This document shows positions 28,113-36,164 of a stretch of 43,314 nucleotides of DNA, in pieces. The DNA is from an uncultured Gardnerella sp. (GTDB lineage Bacteria; Actinomycetota; Actinomycetes; Actinomycetales; Bifidobacteriaceae). Position numbers and translations under genes: made by a program. Position 1 is the stretch's first letter, and the number at the start of each line of letters is the position of its first letter. The notes under the pieces were generated by a model. The model saw nothing but the letters and a program-made list of their open reading frames with translations. It ran no database searches and was not told the origin of the DNA. The DNA lies in assembly GCA_947292085.1 (NCBI GenBank), contig CAMYPN010000004.1, positions 1 through 43,314 of the forward strand. Direction: 5' to 3'.

Positions 28113-29684
28113 ATGAGTAAAACAGTCAATAGCGGCGTAAATGCAGATTCTGAATTTGTGGAATCTACTGAAGCAGCTGGAAGTGACACTTCTCATAGCC
28201 AAAATTCTGAAGATAACTTTTGCGAAGATAGTGGCAACCAAGCCAACAAAATGGAGCGTAGTTTAACTAAGCGTCACGTGCAATTTATTGCTATTGGCGG
28301 AACTATTGGTACTGGCTTATTCCTTGGCTCTGGAAAATCTATTAGCTTAACTGGCCCAAGTATTGTATTCGTTTACATTATTGTCGGTCTTATTATGTTT
28401 TTGCTTATGCGTGGCATAGGTGAACTCATGTATAGAGATCCAAACCAGCACACGTTTATAAGTTTTATTACGCGCTATCTTGGTAGAGGTTGGGGTAATT
28501 TTGCTGGCTGGTCCTACTGGATTGTACTAGTTCTTATAGGAATGAGTGAGATTACAGCCGTAAGTACTTACTGTGTTACATTTTTCCAAACTTTTAATAT
28601 TGACGTAAGTCATTGGAAATGGCTTATAGAAGTTGTTTTCTTGGCTGCGCTTGTAGCGATAAATTTGGTTGCTGTTAAGCTTTTTGGAGAAACAGAATTC
28701 TGGTTCTCAATGATTAAAATTACGCTTATAGTTGCGCTTATTGTTACTGCTGCGGTTATGGTTGTTATTGGATATAACTATCCTGCAACTGTTATGCATG
28801 ATGGTTCTTTGAGCCCAGCTGGGCATGCCGGCTTTGATAATATTTTCAACAGTTTCTCTTTGATGCCAAATGGTTGGCTTGCGTTTTTGATGAGTTTCCA
28901 AATGGTTTTCTACGCTTATCAGCTTATTGAGTTTGTAGGTGTTACTGTTTCTGAAACGAAAAATCCTCGCCAAGTTTTGCCAAAAGCTGTAAACGAGATT
29001 ATTATGCGAATTTTAATATTCTACGTTGGTGCTCTTGTGGCAATTATGCTAATTGTTCCATGGCAGCAGTTTAAGGCTACGAACGCTGAAGGCTCATTCA
29101 TGTCGCCATTTATTATGGTCTTCCAGTATGCCGGATTGCATTGGGCATCTGCGCTTGTTTTCTTCGTTGTGATTACGGCTGCATCTTCTGCGCTTAACTC
29201 TCTTCTTTACTCTGCTGGAAGACATATGTATCAGATTGCTCTTGAGTCTCCGTCTCCTTTGTTGGGTAAGTTGCGTAAGGTTTCTCATGCTAAAGTGCCT
29301 GCTCGCGCAATCTTATTCTCTTCTTCTCTGATACTTTTATCTCCAATTATTAATTCAATTCCTGGAGTGCATGGAGCGTTTATAGTTTTTGCTTCTGCAT
29401 CTTCTGCTGTAATTATTATGATTTACATACTTATTATGGTTACGCATTTAAAGTATCGTAAATCTGCTGATTTTATGCCTGATGGCTTTGTAATGCCTCA
29501 TTACAAGCTTCTTAATTCCATCACAATTGCTTTCTTTGCGTTTGTGTATATGACTTTGTTTATTAGTGATGATACGCGTGCTTCTGCAATAGGTGGTTTA
29601 ATATGGCTTGTGCTTTTTGGAGGATACTGCGCATTGCATGAGCATTGGCAGAATCGTGATTTAGCAGCAGCTTTAGGTAAATAG
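28113..29684 (+). CDS. Amino acid permease, APC superfamily (AAT family)
   Basis: A 523-residue cytoplasmic-membrane permease. The N-terminal ~48 residues are acidic and hydrophilic. RSLTKRHVQFIAIGGTIGTGLFLGSGKSISLTGPS is the AAT signature around helix 1. IGELMYRDPNQHTFISFITRYLGRGWGNFAGWSYWI and FVGVTVSETKNPRQVLPKAVNEI are characteristic later motifs. About 12 hydrophobic segments are present. It resembles the LysP/GabP/CycA group, but the substrate is unclear. A weak hairpin with T-tail follows. Confidence 0.9.
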   Translation: MSKTVNSGVNADSEFVESTEAAGSDTSHSQNSEDNFCEDSGNQANKMERSLTKRHVQFIAIGGTIGTGLFLGSGKSISLTGPSIVFVYIIVGLIMFLLMRGIGELMYRDPNQHTFISFITRYLGRGWGNFAGWSYWIVLVLIGMSEITAVSTYCVTFFQTFNIDVSHWKWLIEVVFLAALVAINLVAVKLFGETEFWFSMIKITLIVALIVTAAVMVVIGYNYPATVMHDGSLSPAGHAGFDNIFNSFSLMPNGWLAFLMSFQMVFYAYQLIEFVGVTVSETKNPRQVLPKAVNEIIMRILIFYVGALVAIMLIVPWQQFKATNAEGSFMSPFIMVFQYAGLHWASALVFFVVITAASSALNSLLYSAGRHMYQIALESPSPLLGKLRKVSHAKVPARAILFSSSLILLSPIINSIPGVHGAFIVFASASSAVIIMIYILIMVTHLKYRKSADFMPDGFVMPHYKLLNSITIAFFAFVYMTLFISDDTRASAIGGLIWLVLFGGYCALHEHWQNRDLAAALGK

Positions 29685-29714
29685 CAAATTTGAGTATTTT
29701 TAAATTTTGCTTTT
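29683..29714 (+). terminator. Probable terminator after the amino acid permease
   Basis: AGCAAATTT (29683-29691) pairs with AAATTTTGCT (29702-29711), with one bulged base, and is followed by TTTT. The stem is AU-rich, so strength is doubtful. Confidence 0.45.
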
Positions 29715-29773
29715 AAACAAACTTTTGCAACTTCGTCTCACTACATACTTGCAATTTCTGTTATGCTTTTTGT

Positions 29774-30481
29774 GTGCGAATTATTGTTGCAGATTGTAGT
29801 GCTGAATATACAGGTAGATTAAATGCTACGCTTCCACTAGCTAAGCGTGTTCTTCTTATTAAAGCTGATGGCAGTGTTCTGATCTTTTCGGAACTCGGAG
29901 CGTATAAGCCGCTTAATTGGATGGTTGCTCCTTGCACTATGCGCATACTTCAAAAAGAAAATGGAGAAGAGTCTGCTTCCAGCGAGCTTGCTGATGGTTG
30001 CGTTCTTCGTGTTGCTGCAGAAAAAAGTGATGATTTGCTAAAAATTTCTTTAGAACACGTATACAGTGACAGTACTTATGACTTGGGTGAGGATCCGGGT
30101 CTAATTAAGGATGGCGTTGAAGATCATTTGCAACGATATTTGGCTGAACAGATTGAGCGTATTGGAGATGGCGCAAAGCTTATTCGTCGTGAGTATCCGA
30201 CTGCTATCGGCCCGGTAGATATTATGGCTCAGGATGCTGAAGGCGTGCATGTGGCGATTGAGATTAAGCGTCATGGTGGTATTGACGGTGTTGAGCAGCT
30301 TACTAGATACTGCGAGTTATTGAATAGAGATCCACTTTTGAAGCCTGTTCGTGGCATTTTTGCTGCACAAACAATTAGTCCGCAAGCGCGAGTTTTGGCA
30401 GAAGATCGTGGTTTTACTTGCCTGATTCTTGACTATGATGACATGCGTGGTGTTGAGTCTAATGACATTCTTTTGTTCTAA
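29774..30481 (+). CDS. nucS: Mismatch-specific endonuclease NucS/EndoMS
   Basis: The actinobacterial and archaeal replacement for MutS/MutL. It is a 235-residue protein with an N-terminal DNA-binding/dimerisation domain and a C-terminal RecB-like nuclease. The nuclease has the D-(E-x-K) pattern: Asp149 in GPVDI, and Glu163 and Lys165 in AIEIKRHGG. LTRYCELLNRDP and GIFAAQTISPQAR are family segments. The C-terminus ends NDILLF, which resembles the clamp-binding tails of the family. GTG start without a Shine-Dalgarno; TATGCT (29762-29767) lies seven bases upstream, compatible with a leaderless mRNA. Confidence 0.95.
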   Translation: MRIIVADCSAEYTGRLNATLPLAKRVLLIKADGSVLIFSELGAYKPLNWMVAPCTMRILQKENGEESASSELADGCVLRVAAEKSDDLLKISLEHVYSDSTYDLGEDPGLIKDGVEDHLQRYLAEQIERIGDGAKLIRREYPTAIGPVDIMAQDAEGVHVAIEIKRHGGIDGVEQLTRYCELLNRDPLLKPVRGIFAAQTISPQARVLAEDRGFTCLILDYDDMRGVESNDILLF

Positions 30482-30583
30482 ATCTTCGTGATTTTTCACC
30501 TTTTCGTAATTAGTACATACGCAATTAGTACATGCTTACTTTGTATTAGAACGCTTTTGTTTTATATTTTTTAGATGCATAAT

Positions 30584-30608
30584 CAAAAACCCCTCCATAA
30601 GGAGGGGT
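30584..30608 (-). terminator. Intrinsic terminator of the minus-strand FKBP gene
   Basis: ACCCCTCC (30589-30596) pairs with GGAGGGGT (30601-30608) around an ATAA loop. On the minus strand this hairpin is followed by TTTTTG, i.e. a classical terminator downstream of the FKBP lipoprotein gene. Confidence 0.9.
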
Positions 30609-30666
30609 CTGCCATTCGCGAATTGCTAGTTAAAGCATTTTGCAAATACTTTGAAATTTGTGAATC

Positions 30667-31629
30667 TCACGAAGCGTAAAGAATATCAATTACGAAATAA
30701 AGAGTTGAATTTGCAGGAATTATTACGTTTCCTTGCGCATCCTTCTTGTCTTCCTTACCGTAACCATCTTCTGGTGGAATTACCAAAAGAACTTGTGATC
30801 CCACTTTCTTTCCGGCTAAACCTTTAATCCATCCTGGAATTACTTGTCCGTCGAGTGAGAAATCTGCAGGTGTTCCGCGTGTCCATGACGAATCAAACTG
30901 ATGCAGCTTGCCGTCCTTATCTGTAGTCCATCCAGCGTAATGAACGGTGACTGTGCTTTTCGCGCTCACTTCTTTGCCTGTTCCTTCAATCAGAGTCTGA
31001 GAAACAAGCTTTCCATCTGGAACGTAGTTGTTCTTATCTAAGGATGGGGCTCCAGATTTATCAAGAGTTACCTTCGGCAAATTTGCAGGAATGTTAGTTA
31101 CAGCTTTACCAGTTGCTTTAGTTATTGTCTTTTCGACAGAAAGAAGAGTTAAAGCCATAACATACGGATCATCTTTACCTTTTGCCGGAATTCCAAGTGC
31201 AATAGTAGTTCCAGTAGGTTTTTTATTTATAACTGCGTAAGTCTGTTTAGTCATATTTTTCTTATTTATGACTAGAGTGCAATCGGGCTTATTTTTATCC
31301 CAGGTATTCATAACCTCTTTGCCGGTTTTAGCATTATAGATAATGCCGTGAGAGCATACTCTTTCACCGTCTTTTACCTCTTTACCGTTGCCTCGCTGCA
31401 AAATTGCGTAAGAGTTATCAGGAACTTTTAGAGGAGCTTTGAAAGTAATCTTTGGTTTTTTAAATAAATCACCAGATGCGCTTATACCTTCGATCAATTT
31501 CATTCCGGCTTTTTCGGCAGCATCGTCTTTCATAGAGTTGTTGTCAGTGCCACAAGATGCAAGTCCTGCGCATAATGCTATTGCGCTTAAAATTGCTAAT
31601 AATCGTGCTGTAAATTTTGTTTTTTGCAT
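30667..31629 (-). CDS. FKBP-type peptidyl-prolyl isomerase, lipoprotein
   Basis: A 320-residue exported protein folding factor. The N-terminus has a basic start, a hydrophobic stretch and the lipobox LASC with Cys26, so it should be lipid-anchored to the outer face of the membrane. The C-terminal ~110 residues are the FKBP domain: VTVHYAGWTTDKDGKLHQFDSSW, VIPGWIKGLAGKKVGSQVLLVIPPEDGYG and STLYFVIDIL. About 180 residues of unassigned sequence precede it. It is divergent from the membrane-protein cluster at 31.8 kb. Confidence 0.92.
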   Translation of the reverse strand: MQKTKFTARLLAILSAIALCAGLASCGTDNNSMKDDAAEKAGMKLIEGISASGDLFKKPKITFKAPLKVPDNSYAILQRGNGKEVKDGERVCSHGIIYNAKTGKEVMNTWDKNKPDCTLVINKKNMTKQTYAVINKKPTGTTIALGIPAKGKDDPYVMALTLLSVEKTITKATGKAVTNIPANLPKVTLDKSGAPSLDKNNYVPDGKLVSQTLIEGTGKEVSAKSTVTVHYAGWTTDKDGKLHQFDSSWTRGTPADFSLDGQVIPGWIKGLAGKKVGSQVLLVIPPEDGYGKEDKKDAQGNVIIPANSTLYFVIDILYAS

Positions 31630-31656
31630 ACGCTTACATTACCGCTTGATACTGAT

Positions 31657-31685
31657 TTTATAGAAAAATATCATTGGTGTGAAAA
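31657..31685 (-). promoter_or_regulatory. Candidate promoter of the FKBP gene
   Basis: On the minus strand TTTTCA (31685-31680) and TATAAA (31662-31657) are 17 bases apart. The predicted start of transcription is about 20 bases before the ATG. Confidence 0.5.
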
Positions 31686-31772
31686 GATTGTAGAATAGTA
31701 AATGTTATGACCAAAAATGTGACTTATAGTATAAGCAAAAATGATAGTACTCAGCATGAGGAGAGAATTTGC

Positions 31773-33734
31773 ATGCAGCAATCTTCTAAACGTTCTCGAC
31801 GTGTGCGCTATATTATAGCCTCAATATTTGGAATATTGGCAGTGCTGAGTGCGACGTTGGGTGTAATGAATGCAACTGTTTGGAAACCAGAGCAGGTCAT
31901 TATAGCTCACGCTCGTGTGAGTGGGGCACAGTATATAGTAACCGACCCAGGTGTTATGAATCTTGTAGATAGTCGTGTTCGTATTTCTGCTGCAGTAGAA
32001 AAATCTCGCAAGCCTGTTTGCATTGCAGTCGGTTTAACAAAAGATATTAAAGGTTGGACTTCTGGGTCTTCTGTTCAGCATATTACTGGACTTAAAGATT
32101 GGAAAACTCTTTCGGTAAAACTTGTTAAATCTCAAGAAAAAATGAAAACAGATAAGCCGGAAGATCCAGACGTAGCGTTTAAAGAATCCGATATGTGGTC
32201 GGAAGCAAACTGTCAGCTTGGATTAGCGAAACTTTCTGCGGACGTGTCTGATTTTGTGCAATCTAGTAATGCGGCCTCTTATGATCATGCTGTTTCTATG
32301 GGAAATGTGGACAAAACTGGTAAAAACAAGAATGTTCATAATGATGATAAAGGCGCAAACAATCAAGCTTCAGAAGCTGCTCGTTCACAAAAATTAAATC
32401 ATGCAATAATTATTGATCTTGGTTCTAATAACCGTGTAGCGCACATTGAAATGCGCTGGAGACGACACAGCATACCTGATTTTGTAACGCCATGGTATTT
32501 GACTGCAGCATTATTTGCAGTACTTATGGTTTTAGCAGCTACAGTATTTGCAATGTCGCCGCATCGCAGAAGAAATCAGCGTATTGTTGCAAAACGTAAC
32601 GGTTCTTTGCGCGTAACTTCTGAGCGTCGTGAAGAAGTTAGTTTCTCAGAAGCCTTTGCTGGAACTATGGTTGGTTTATTCGGAAAATCCAATCACCACA
32701 AGGGTTCTGCTGGGGCTCATGCGCGTCACGGAACTAAACGCCATGTGTATTCACAATCTGATATCAATAACGCAAATACTGTTTCTATTTCAGTACGTAC
32801 AAATGAGAATTCAGATAGCAATTCTGATAATAATTCCGAGCATAGTTCGTCTAATTCTCTTGAAGATACTACAGTAATTTCTCCTGACGAACTTAAAGCA
32901 TACTTTGCAAGATTAGCTAAAGAAGATGGAGTTAGTTTAACTGTCGACAGTGCTGCTGAAAAGTCTGATTCTTATAAAGATTCCAGCTTTGATAGTAAGA
33001 AGAATAATGACGAAAATGATATGCGCTCTAACGACTTTAAGAATAAGAAAACTCGCAAAACTAGCGCGCATGCTGTTCGTAAAAGTTTCGACAATAAACA
33101 CAAAACTCAGGTAAATAGCGAAAATCAGCAAAATTCGTATGATTCTTCTAAAAACGTGACTGAAAAGGACGAAGAGAAGAAAAATCATAATTCCAGTGGG
33201 AAAAATAATGAAGGCCGCAATACTCGCGAGTTTTCAAAGCGTAGACTGAACGATGGCAATAATCGCAATTCAGGTAGCTCAAAGCGTGGCGAAAATAATA
33301 CTAAAAATGGCAATGGGAATGCTAGTGAAACTGCTAACGGAACTAGTCGCGGAACTACTCATGGAAGAAATCGCCGCAATTCAGGGAAATCTTACGCTAA
33401 AAGCGATGCGCGCGAACGCTCAAATAATCAAAAATCTGATTCGAACGAATATGGCTACTATCGAAAAGGTGCTCATCGTCAGGATAAATCCTATAGGCGC
33501 AACGAAAATTCAAAGAAAAATAGTGCCATTAATTCTATGAATAATCACTCAAAAAATAATTACGATAACCAAAGCAAAAGTAATCAAAGTGACAGTAAGC
33601 AAAATAGTAAAACTAATCAAAATGAAAATACGCGTTATGGTCAGAGGAAACAAGATACTTCTGCTGATATGCAACGCGATAAACGCAAGAAAACAGTGCG
33701 AAACAGCAACACAAACGGACAGAGGAAGGCGTGA
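31773..33734 (+). CDS. Membrane protein with large basic Asn/Ser-rich disordered cytoplasmic tail
   Basis: I do not recognise a named family. From the ATG at 31773 (653 residues) the order is: basic N-terminus KRSRRVRY, one membrane helix (about 12-33), an extracytoplasmic domain of about 200 residues with two cysteines (RKPVCIAVGL, EANCQLGL), a second membrane helix (PWYLTAALFAVLMVLAATVFAM), then about 375 residues rich in Asn, Ser, Lys, Arg and Asp. The charge bias places the tail in the cytoplasm. GAGGAGAG (31758-31765) supports 31773. An in-frame ATG at 31707 could be a leaderless alternative adding 22 residues. The lipoprotein gene follows after four bases. Confidence 0.7.
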   Translation: MQQSSKRSRRVRYIIASIFGILAVLSATLGVMNATVWKPEQVIIAHARVSGAQYIVTDPGVMNLVDSRVRISAAVEKSRKPVCIAVGLTKDIKGWTSGSSVQHITGLKDWKTLSVKLVKSQEKMKTDKPEDPDVAFKESDMWSEANCQLGLAKLSADVSDFVQSSNAASYDHAVSMGNVDKTGKNKNVHNDDKGANNQASEAARSQKLNHAIIIDLGSNNRVAHIEMRWRRHSIPDFVTPWYLTAALFAVLMVLAATVFAMSPHRRRNQRIVAKRNGSLRVTSERREEVSFSEAFAGTMVGLFGKSNHHKGSAGAHARHGTKRHVYSQSDINNANTVSISVRTNENSDSNSDNNSEHSSSNSLEDTTVISPDELKAYFARLAKEDGVSLTVDSAAEKSDSYKDSSFDSKKNNDENDMRSNDFKNKKTRKTSAHAVRKSFDNKHKTQVNSENQQNSYDSSKNVTEKDEEKKNHNSSGKNNEGRNTREFSKRRLNDGNNRNSGSSKRGENNTKNGNGNASETANGTSRGTTHGRNRRNSGKSYAKSDARERSNNQKSDSNEYGYYRKGAHRQDKSYRRNENSKKNSAINSMNNHSKNNYDNQSKSNQSDSKQNSKTNQNENTRYGQRKQDTSADMQRDKRKKTVRNSNTNGQRKA

Positions 33735-33738
33735 AAAT

Positions 33739-34761
33739 ATGCGTAGTAAAGTGCGTGGAATGTTTCGTAAAACAGTGTCCTGCTTGTCTATTTGTTTAGT
33801 TTCTACTATGACTTTGAGCTTAACCGCATGTAATGGTCAAGTACCAAAACCGTCTGAGCCTCACGCTTCTAAAGAAATTCCAGACGTAACGCTTTTTAAA
33901 GAAAAAGATATTCGTCTTGGAATATTGCGAAATTTGGAGAAAGCTAGCGAAACTCGCAATATTTCTGATTTAAATCGTTATTTGAGCGGTCCAGCTTTAG
34001 ATATTAGGGCTAGCGAATTAACTGTTGCTGCCGCTACAGGCAATCTAGATCCTAAAACTACAATTCCTAAAGCGGTAGCGCAGTCGATTGTGCCTGTTAA
34101 TTCAGACTGGCCGCGCGATGTAATAACTATTACTACAACAACAAAAGATCAGCAATCTAGGCGTTTGCTTGTTATAAGGCAGCAGAGAGCTAAGGCCAAT
34201 TACAAATTATGGGCTGTAGCTAGACTTTTCCCAGGAGTTCATCTTCCAAAGTTTGCTGTGCCATCTATAGGTTCAGTAATGGGCAAGGTTGACGATAAGG
34301 GCTTGATTATGACCCCTAAAGATGCTGTTAGTGCATATGCTGATGTTCTACAGCATGGGAATAATAGCAAGTTTGCAAAAAACTTTGATAAAGATTATTT
34401 GCGTTCGAAACTTGAAGAACTTAGCAAAGCTGTTCAAGAAGGATTAGAGCGAAACAATGGTTCGCAAGAGCAAATTTTTACACCTTCTGAAAATCAAATA
34501 AGTTCCATGAGAGCTAGTGATGGAAGTGAACTTGTGGTCGCGCGCATTGATTCCGTGTGGACGCGTGTTGCTGGAAGTGGACGTCAATCTCGTCCTGCTT
34601 CTGATGAAGAAAAAGCTCTTTTTGGAGACTCTCAGGCAAAAGGAACTATAAAAGTTACTTATGCGAATGTTATTGCACTAGTAATTCCTCCTGCAGGATC
34701 AAATATGAAAATTATGCCTGTTGGCGCAGAACGGCAGCCAATTAAAGTTGAAGCGCTGTGA
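33739..34761 (+). CDS. Predicted lipoprotein of unknown function
   Basis: A 340-residue secreted lipoprotein. The signal peptide MRSKVRGMFRKTVSCLSICLVSTM ends in the lipobox LTAC (Cys31). The mature part has no motif that I recognise; it includes PDVTLFKEKDIRLGILRNLEKASETRNISDLNRYLSGPAL and later VIALVIPPAGSNMKIMPVG. ATG 33739 is chosen because AGAGGAAGG (33721-33729) precedes it and a signal peptide starts there; the frame stays open farther upstream inside the previous gene. It probably works with the preceding membrane protein because the genes are four bases apart. Confidence 0.75.
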   Translation: MRSKVRGMFRKTVSCLSICLVSTMTLSLTACNGQVPKPSEPHASKEIPDVTLFKEKDIRLGILRNLEKASETRNISDLNRYLSGPALDIRASELTVAAATGNLDPKTTIPKAVAQSIVPVNSDWPRDVITITTTTKDQQSRRLLVIRQQRAKANYKLWAVARLFPGVHLPKFAVPSIGSVMGKVDDKGLIMTPKDAVSAYADVLQHGNNSKFAKNFDKDYLRSKLEELSKAVQEGLERNNGSQEQIFTPSENQISSMRASDGSELVVARIDSVWTRVAGSGRQSRPASDEEKALFGDSQAKGTIKVTYANVIALVIPPAGSNMKIMPVGAERQPIKVEAL

Positions 34762-34819
34762 TTAATAAATAATTTGTGTTTTTTAACGTAATTAGTAAGC
34801 ATTAACAAGTGAGGTAATA

Positions 34820-35833
34820 ATGGTAAATGAAAATCGACAAACTATGAATCCAGGAGGGTTTTCTCTTGCTGGAGCAGTCGATTTAGAAGGTGTAAAGCGT
34901 CGTGTAGAAGCACAGGCTAAGCAGTCAGCAAAGTTAGCTTCTGGCGAAAATGTTCCTCGCGCGCCTAAAGCTGGTGGTTACGTTATTGATGTTAATGATC
35001 AATCGTTCCAAGCCATGGTTCAGACTTCAGTTAGTTTCCCTATAGTGTTACTCGTATGGCAGTCGAATGATGAAACTTCGTTTGATGTTGCTACAAAATT
35101 AGCCGAAGCTGTTAATTCACTTGATGGGCGTATGCAGCTTGCGCGTATAGATGCAGATTCTAGTCCTTCAATAGCTCAAGCCTTGCGTGCTGAGCAATTT
35201 CCTGCAATTTATGGTCTTATTGGTGGTAGGCCTATGCCTATATCGCAAGGTTTGCCAAGTGATGATGAACTGAATCAGATTTGCACTGCGATTTTGCCTC
35301 AACTAGTGCAGGTTGCTGAGCGATCTGGAGTTGCTGGGACTGCGCCTTTTGTAGAAAAAAATGACGATTCTGATTCTAATTCGAGTACTTCTGACGATAT
35401 TGAGAATAAATCTGAAGAAATTCCTCCTGCTCATGAACGCGCTCATTCGCTTGCTTTGCAAGGAGATTATGCTGGAGCTGCTGCTGAGTATGCGAAAATT
35501 GTTGAGGAAGATCCTCATGATGTTCTTGCTGTGCGCGAGCATGCGAAAGCATTACTTCTTGCTCGCAATTCCGATACGGATGTAGCTGCTGTTCGTAAAG
35601 CTGCTGGAGATGACCCGAATAGTGTTGAAGCGCAGCTTGCTGTGGCTGATGTAGATATGATTGACGGTCATATAGATGATGCGTTCAGTCGTTTGCTTGA
35701 TTTCCTGGCTGCAGGACATCGTGCTGATGCGGAAACGGTTCGTTCTCGCATGCTTGAGTATTTTGCTATGCTGCCTGCAGGAGATGAGCGTTTAGCTCGC
35801 GCTCGACGTCGCCTGTCTGTGCTTCTTTACTGA
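34820..35833 (+). CDS. Thioredoxin-fold/TPR protein, CnoX/YbbN-like
   Basis: A 337-residue soluble protein. After a hydrophilic N-terminus a thioredoxin fold runs from about 50 to 160 (VIDVNDQSFQAMVQTSVSFPIVLLVWQSNDETSFDVATKLAEAV, then ARIDADSSPSIAQALRAEQFPAIYGLIGG). The CxxC active site is absent (SNDETS at that place), as in other redox-inactive actinobacterial members. The C-terminal half is helical TPR-like (AHSLALQGDYAGAAAEYAKIVEEDPHDVLAVREHAKALL). It may be a chaperone-holdase for substrates of the folding machinery. It follows the lipoprotein gene by 58 bases and is convergent with the tRNA gene across a shared terminator. Confidence 0.82.
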   Translation: MVNENRQTMNPGGFSLAGAVDLEGVKRRVEAQAKQSAKLASGENVPRAPKAGGYVIDVNDQSFQAMVQTSVSFPIVLLVWQSNDETSFDVATKLAEAVNSLDGRMQLARIDADSSPSIAQALRAEQFPAIYGLIGGRPMPISQGLPSDDELNQICTAILPQLVQVAERSGVAGTAPFVEKNDDSDSNSSTSDDIENKSEEIPPAHERAHSLALQGDYAGAAAEYAKIVEEDPHDVLAVREHAKALLLARNSDTDVAAVRKAAGDDPNSVEAQLAVADVDMIDGHIDDAFSRLLDFLAAGHRADAETVRSRMLEYFAMLPAGDERLARARRRLSVLLY

Positions 35834-35899
35834 GTTGTGCTTTTACTGAGTTTGTGAGAGGGACGGTTAGTTTATAACACTATATTCCAAAAGACAATG

Positions 35900-35954
35900 A
35901 AAAAAGCCAAGAACCACAACAATCGTGAGAATTTTGTGTGATTCTTGGCTTTTT
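35900..35954. terminator. Bidirectional terminator between the CnoX-like gene and tRNA-fMet
   Basis: AAAAAGCCAAGAA (35901-35913) and TTCTTGGCTTTTT (35942-35954) form a 13-bp perfect stem with A and T tracts on its two sides. It can terminate the plus-strand gene and the minus-strand tRNA. Confidence 0.9.
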
Positions 35955-35956
35955 AG

Positions 35957-36030
35957 TAGCGGGGCATGGATTTGAACCATGGACCTCTGGGTTATGAGCC
36001 CAGCGAGCTACCGAGCTGCTCCACCCCGCG
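35957..36030 (-). tRNA. Initiator tRNA-fMet (anticodon CAT)
   Basis: On the minus strand the 74-base RNA begins CGCGGGGTGGAGCAGC. The anticodon stem-loop CTGGGCTCATAACCCAG has three G-C pairs next to the loop, and GGTTCAAATCC is the T-loop. Position 1 (C) and position 72 (U) do not pair. The mismatch at 1-72 and the three GC pairs identify the initiator rather than the elongator tRNA-Met. CCA is not encoded. Confidence 0.93.
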
Positions 36031-36129
36031 TCGGCTACTTTTAGCAGCTCTATCTACAATAGGTATAAATTATAATTTGTCAACTTCGGCGTGTCTTTTA
36101 TCTCTATGGGTATCTGATAACTTCCTCTT

Positions 36130-36158
36130 TTTAAAGTTGCCGTGCGTGTGAATATAAT
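36130..36158 (+). promoter_or_regulatory. Candidate promoter of metA giving a leaderless mRNA
   Basis: TTTAAA (36130-36135) and a perfect TATAAT (36153-36158) are 17 bases apart. The predicted start of transcription falls on or next to the A of the metA ATG (36165). Confidence 0.6.
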
Positions 36159-36164
36159 AATCAC

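Noticed and set aside
30508..30533. Direct repeat AATTAGTACAT twice between nucS and the FKBP terminator
   Set aside because: Only two short AT-rich copies in intergenic DNA with no gene start nearby; likely incidental.
33253..33540. Overlapping plus-strand open frame inside the membrane-protein tail
   Set aside because: Alternate frame of a repetitive Asn/Ser/Lys coding stretch, without ribosome site or domain.
36031..36164. SAM riboswitch or T-box before metA
   Set aside because: The gap is only ~134 bases, lacks the conserved stems, and the promoter points to a leaderless message.
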